The position numbers and the translations under genes were made by a program. Positions 33,301 through 36,300 of a stretch of DNA of 64,000 bases are shown piece after piece. Source of the stretch: Symbiodinium natans (lineage: Eukaryota > Sar > Dinophyceae > Suessiales > Symbiodiniaceae); NCBI GenBank assembly GCA_905221605.1, contig CAJNDS010002024.1, positions 201,501-265,500 on the forward strand, read 5' to 3'. The stretch's first letter is position 1; each line of letters begins with the position of its first letter. Below the pieces are notes generated by a model. It ran no database searches, had not been told where the DNA came from, and saw nothing but the letters and a program-made list of their open reading frames with translations.

Positions 33301-36300
33301 CACATGGGCCCTTTTGCGGTCATGGTGTCAGGGTTTCTCCCTCTGCACTTACTTTAAACTTTGGTCCAGAAATAAGTTTACGACAATGTCTGAAGGTCTG
33401 AGCATGCAGAGCTGAGTCAACACTGAACCCCTAAACCCTAAACCCCTAAACCCTTTAAACCCTAAACCCTAAACCCGGGGATGCAGTGCACACTGCCCTG
33501 ATCCTTCAAATGCCACAATGTTTGCAACAGCTGATCTGGGACTACTCGAGGTGGGACTCCCAAAATACATGAGAGGTCAGCAACAACACTGAACCCCTAA
33601 ACCCTTTTTTTTAACCCTAAAACCCTAAACCCCTAAAGCGTAAACCCCTAAACCCTAAACCTTCAAGCATAAGAATTCAGGATCAAGCTCCGACCTCCTC
33701 TCGAACGCCAAAGCTCAAACACCTTAAGCACCTACTTGAGGGTTCATGGGTAGTTCTAAGCAGGGTAGCTATGATCACAAAAGATGTCCCAGAGTTGCTA
33801 GTGGCACTCGGAGACCTTCTACTGGGGCGGTCTTCGCTGACACTTGCAACAACCCTAAAACCTCATTGGGTTGAGGTTGCTTTTTTAGGGTTTAGGGTTT
33901 AGGGGCTGACATTGCTTGCTGCATGGCCAAATCACCGCGTCCTACCTGGTTGAGTCTTGCGCCGGACGCCCGGTGATGCAGGATGCGACCGCCCTACCAT
34001 GATTATAACTGGTCATCACCTTGTCTAGGGTACTTCTCACCCAACTTAGAACTACCCAAGGAACCTCCAAGTACACACACACAGAGGAGTTTTCTTGCAG
34101 CCTCAAGTGGGGGTTTCCGACAAAAGGGGCACCCTTTTCGGGGGGCCCTTTAAGGAGCTTCTACTCCGTTTGGGGGGTTTAGGTTTGCCTCTCTCTTCAG
34201 GAACCATTGGGATGCAAGTGCTCTTTGAAATCGCAACTCATCACACAGCTTTGCTTTTTTTGTGCCGGGGGTGTGCTGATCTGGTTTGCATCGCTCCAGC
34301 TTCTTCGAGCGACTTTAAGACGTAAGGCGTACAAGCAGTATGGACCTTTACTCACCGGCAGGTGCTCGAGGCAGTTGAGGGTTCTGGGTAGCCCAGTAAC
34401 CATATTAGAATAAGGGCACCCTTTTTGGCGGTGGTTACTTTATAGGGGAGCCTTGAACCAAAAAAGGGTAAAGGGTACCACCCAAGGGTTTCAGGTTCCC
34501 CCCAAAAAGCAAAAGCCAACGGCAGCAAGGCGGCTGTCCCGGATCGGGACGTGTTGCTTCCGGAAAGCCAAGGCATTGACCACATTTCCTGTTTGGCGTG
34601 CGCGACTTGGGATGTTCCCCCTTTTACTAGCAGGTCCTTCACAGGGATTGTAGTACCCCCTATTATAATCTCAATCCCTATTCAATCCTATTAAGGACTG
34701 TTAGTATACTTTCAACCGTCTCACGAGAGACACCACCCGACTGCAAAGAACCCTCACAGGTCAGCCTAAGGGTCCATCTACCCATTTTGTATATGTTTGG
34801 GCCCTAAAGCTACTGTATAGGAACCCCTTTAAAGCCCGAGTCTAAAATACATGCTTTTGTTGACCACCTTTGGAGTAGACCCTGGAAAAAAGTATATACT
34901 TTTTAGGTATAAGTAACTATAATAGGAACCCAGAACCATAAAAAGTATTAAAGTATAGTACTCCAAAACCCAGTATGGGTACATGGACCCTTTGGGTCAG
35001 CCCCTAAACCCTAAACCCTAAACCTGATTTTTTACACGACCTGGAAATCTCCCAGATGCTATAAACCTTCGAAAAACCCTAAACGCCCCTATAGTCCCTT
35101 AGAAGGTAAGGAAGGAGGATATTCGTTTCCAAAATCCCGATGGAGAACGCGTAAAAAGCGAAGACAACGCACGGCCTGTCCCTAAACCCTAGACCCTAAA
35201 CCCTAAACCCTAAACCCTAAACCCTAAACCCTAAACAAACAAAAAACATGGCTCCGCCGGCTCTTAGTCCAGGGTCGGATGTCCACATGCCCACCTCCGT
35301 TTGGGGTTTACTTAGTTTAGGGTTTACTTAGTTTAGGGTTTACTTAGTTTAGGGTTTAGGGTTTAGGGTTTAGGGTTTAGGGTTTAGGGTTTAGGGTTAG
35401 GGTTTAGGGTTTAGCGCTTAGGGCTTAGGGTTTAGGGAGTTGTTGAATTCATGAGCCCCCCAAAAAGTGTACACTTTTAGTTTTGTAGAGACTACAGTAT
35501 CCCAAAAATGTGTGAAGTGTACTCACTCAGCTACTAAGTTTAGGGCTTCGAACTCTCACGCTCGCACGCGGCTGGGCATAGGGGTGTATTTTTTGTTTTA
35601 GTAGGGTTTGGGGTTTTAGGGTTTGGGGCATAGGATTTCAGTGTTTAAGGGGTACAGGAGGATCTTCAGAACCGAGCGTCCCAAGGCCAGCAAGCTCCGA
35701 TTGATTGCGTTCGTCTCTTTGAGACCTGCGGCTATTTCGGGTTTAGGGTTTAGGGTTTAGGGTTTAGGGTTTAGCTGCTCGGAGCTTCCGCTGGCTTTCA
35801 GCAAGGCTACGTCGATGCTGCGCTCAGTTCTATACGCAAACCCCAACAGTGCCCGTCATGAAGGTTTCCAACCCGAAGCCCAAAGCCCCAAAATGAAGTC
35901 CAAGAAGGCTTCTTGTGGTGTAATTAACTGGGGGCGACCCCGACATTCCTGGCAAAATGCCCCTGTTTTGAGGTTGCAGGTGTGGTCAAGGCTAGCTTAC
36001 GCAACTTCTCCAGGTAAACCCCTGAACCCAAAACCGCTAAACCCCCTCAACCCCAAAAGCCACCCCCCTGAACCCTAAACCCTAAACCCTAGACCCTAGA
36101 CCCTAAACCCTAAACCCTAAACCCTAAACCCTAAACTCAACATCTCCACGCGACCAAGGTGCGAAGGCCCTCAACCTGGCTCTTCTTCGTCCTTTCCTTA
36201 TTTGGCCCCTATGGGTCCATGTACCTATACATATCCGGGGGTTTAAGCTAATTCATAGGAACCCTTAAGACCCAAGTATATACAATGTAGGTACATGAAC

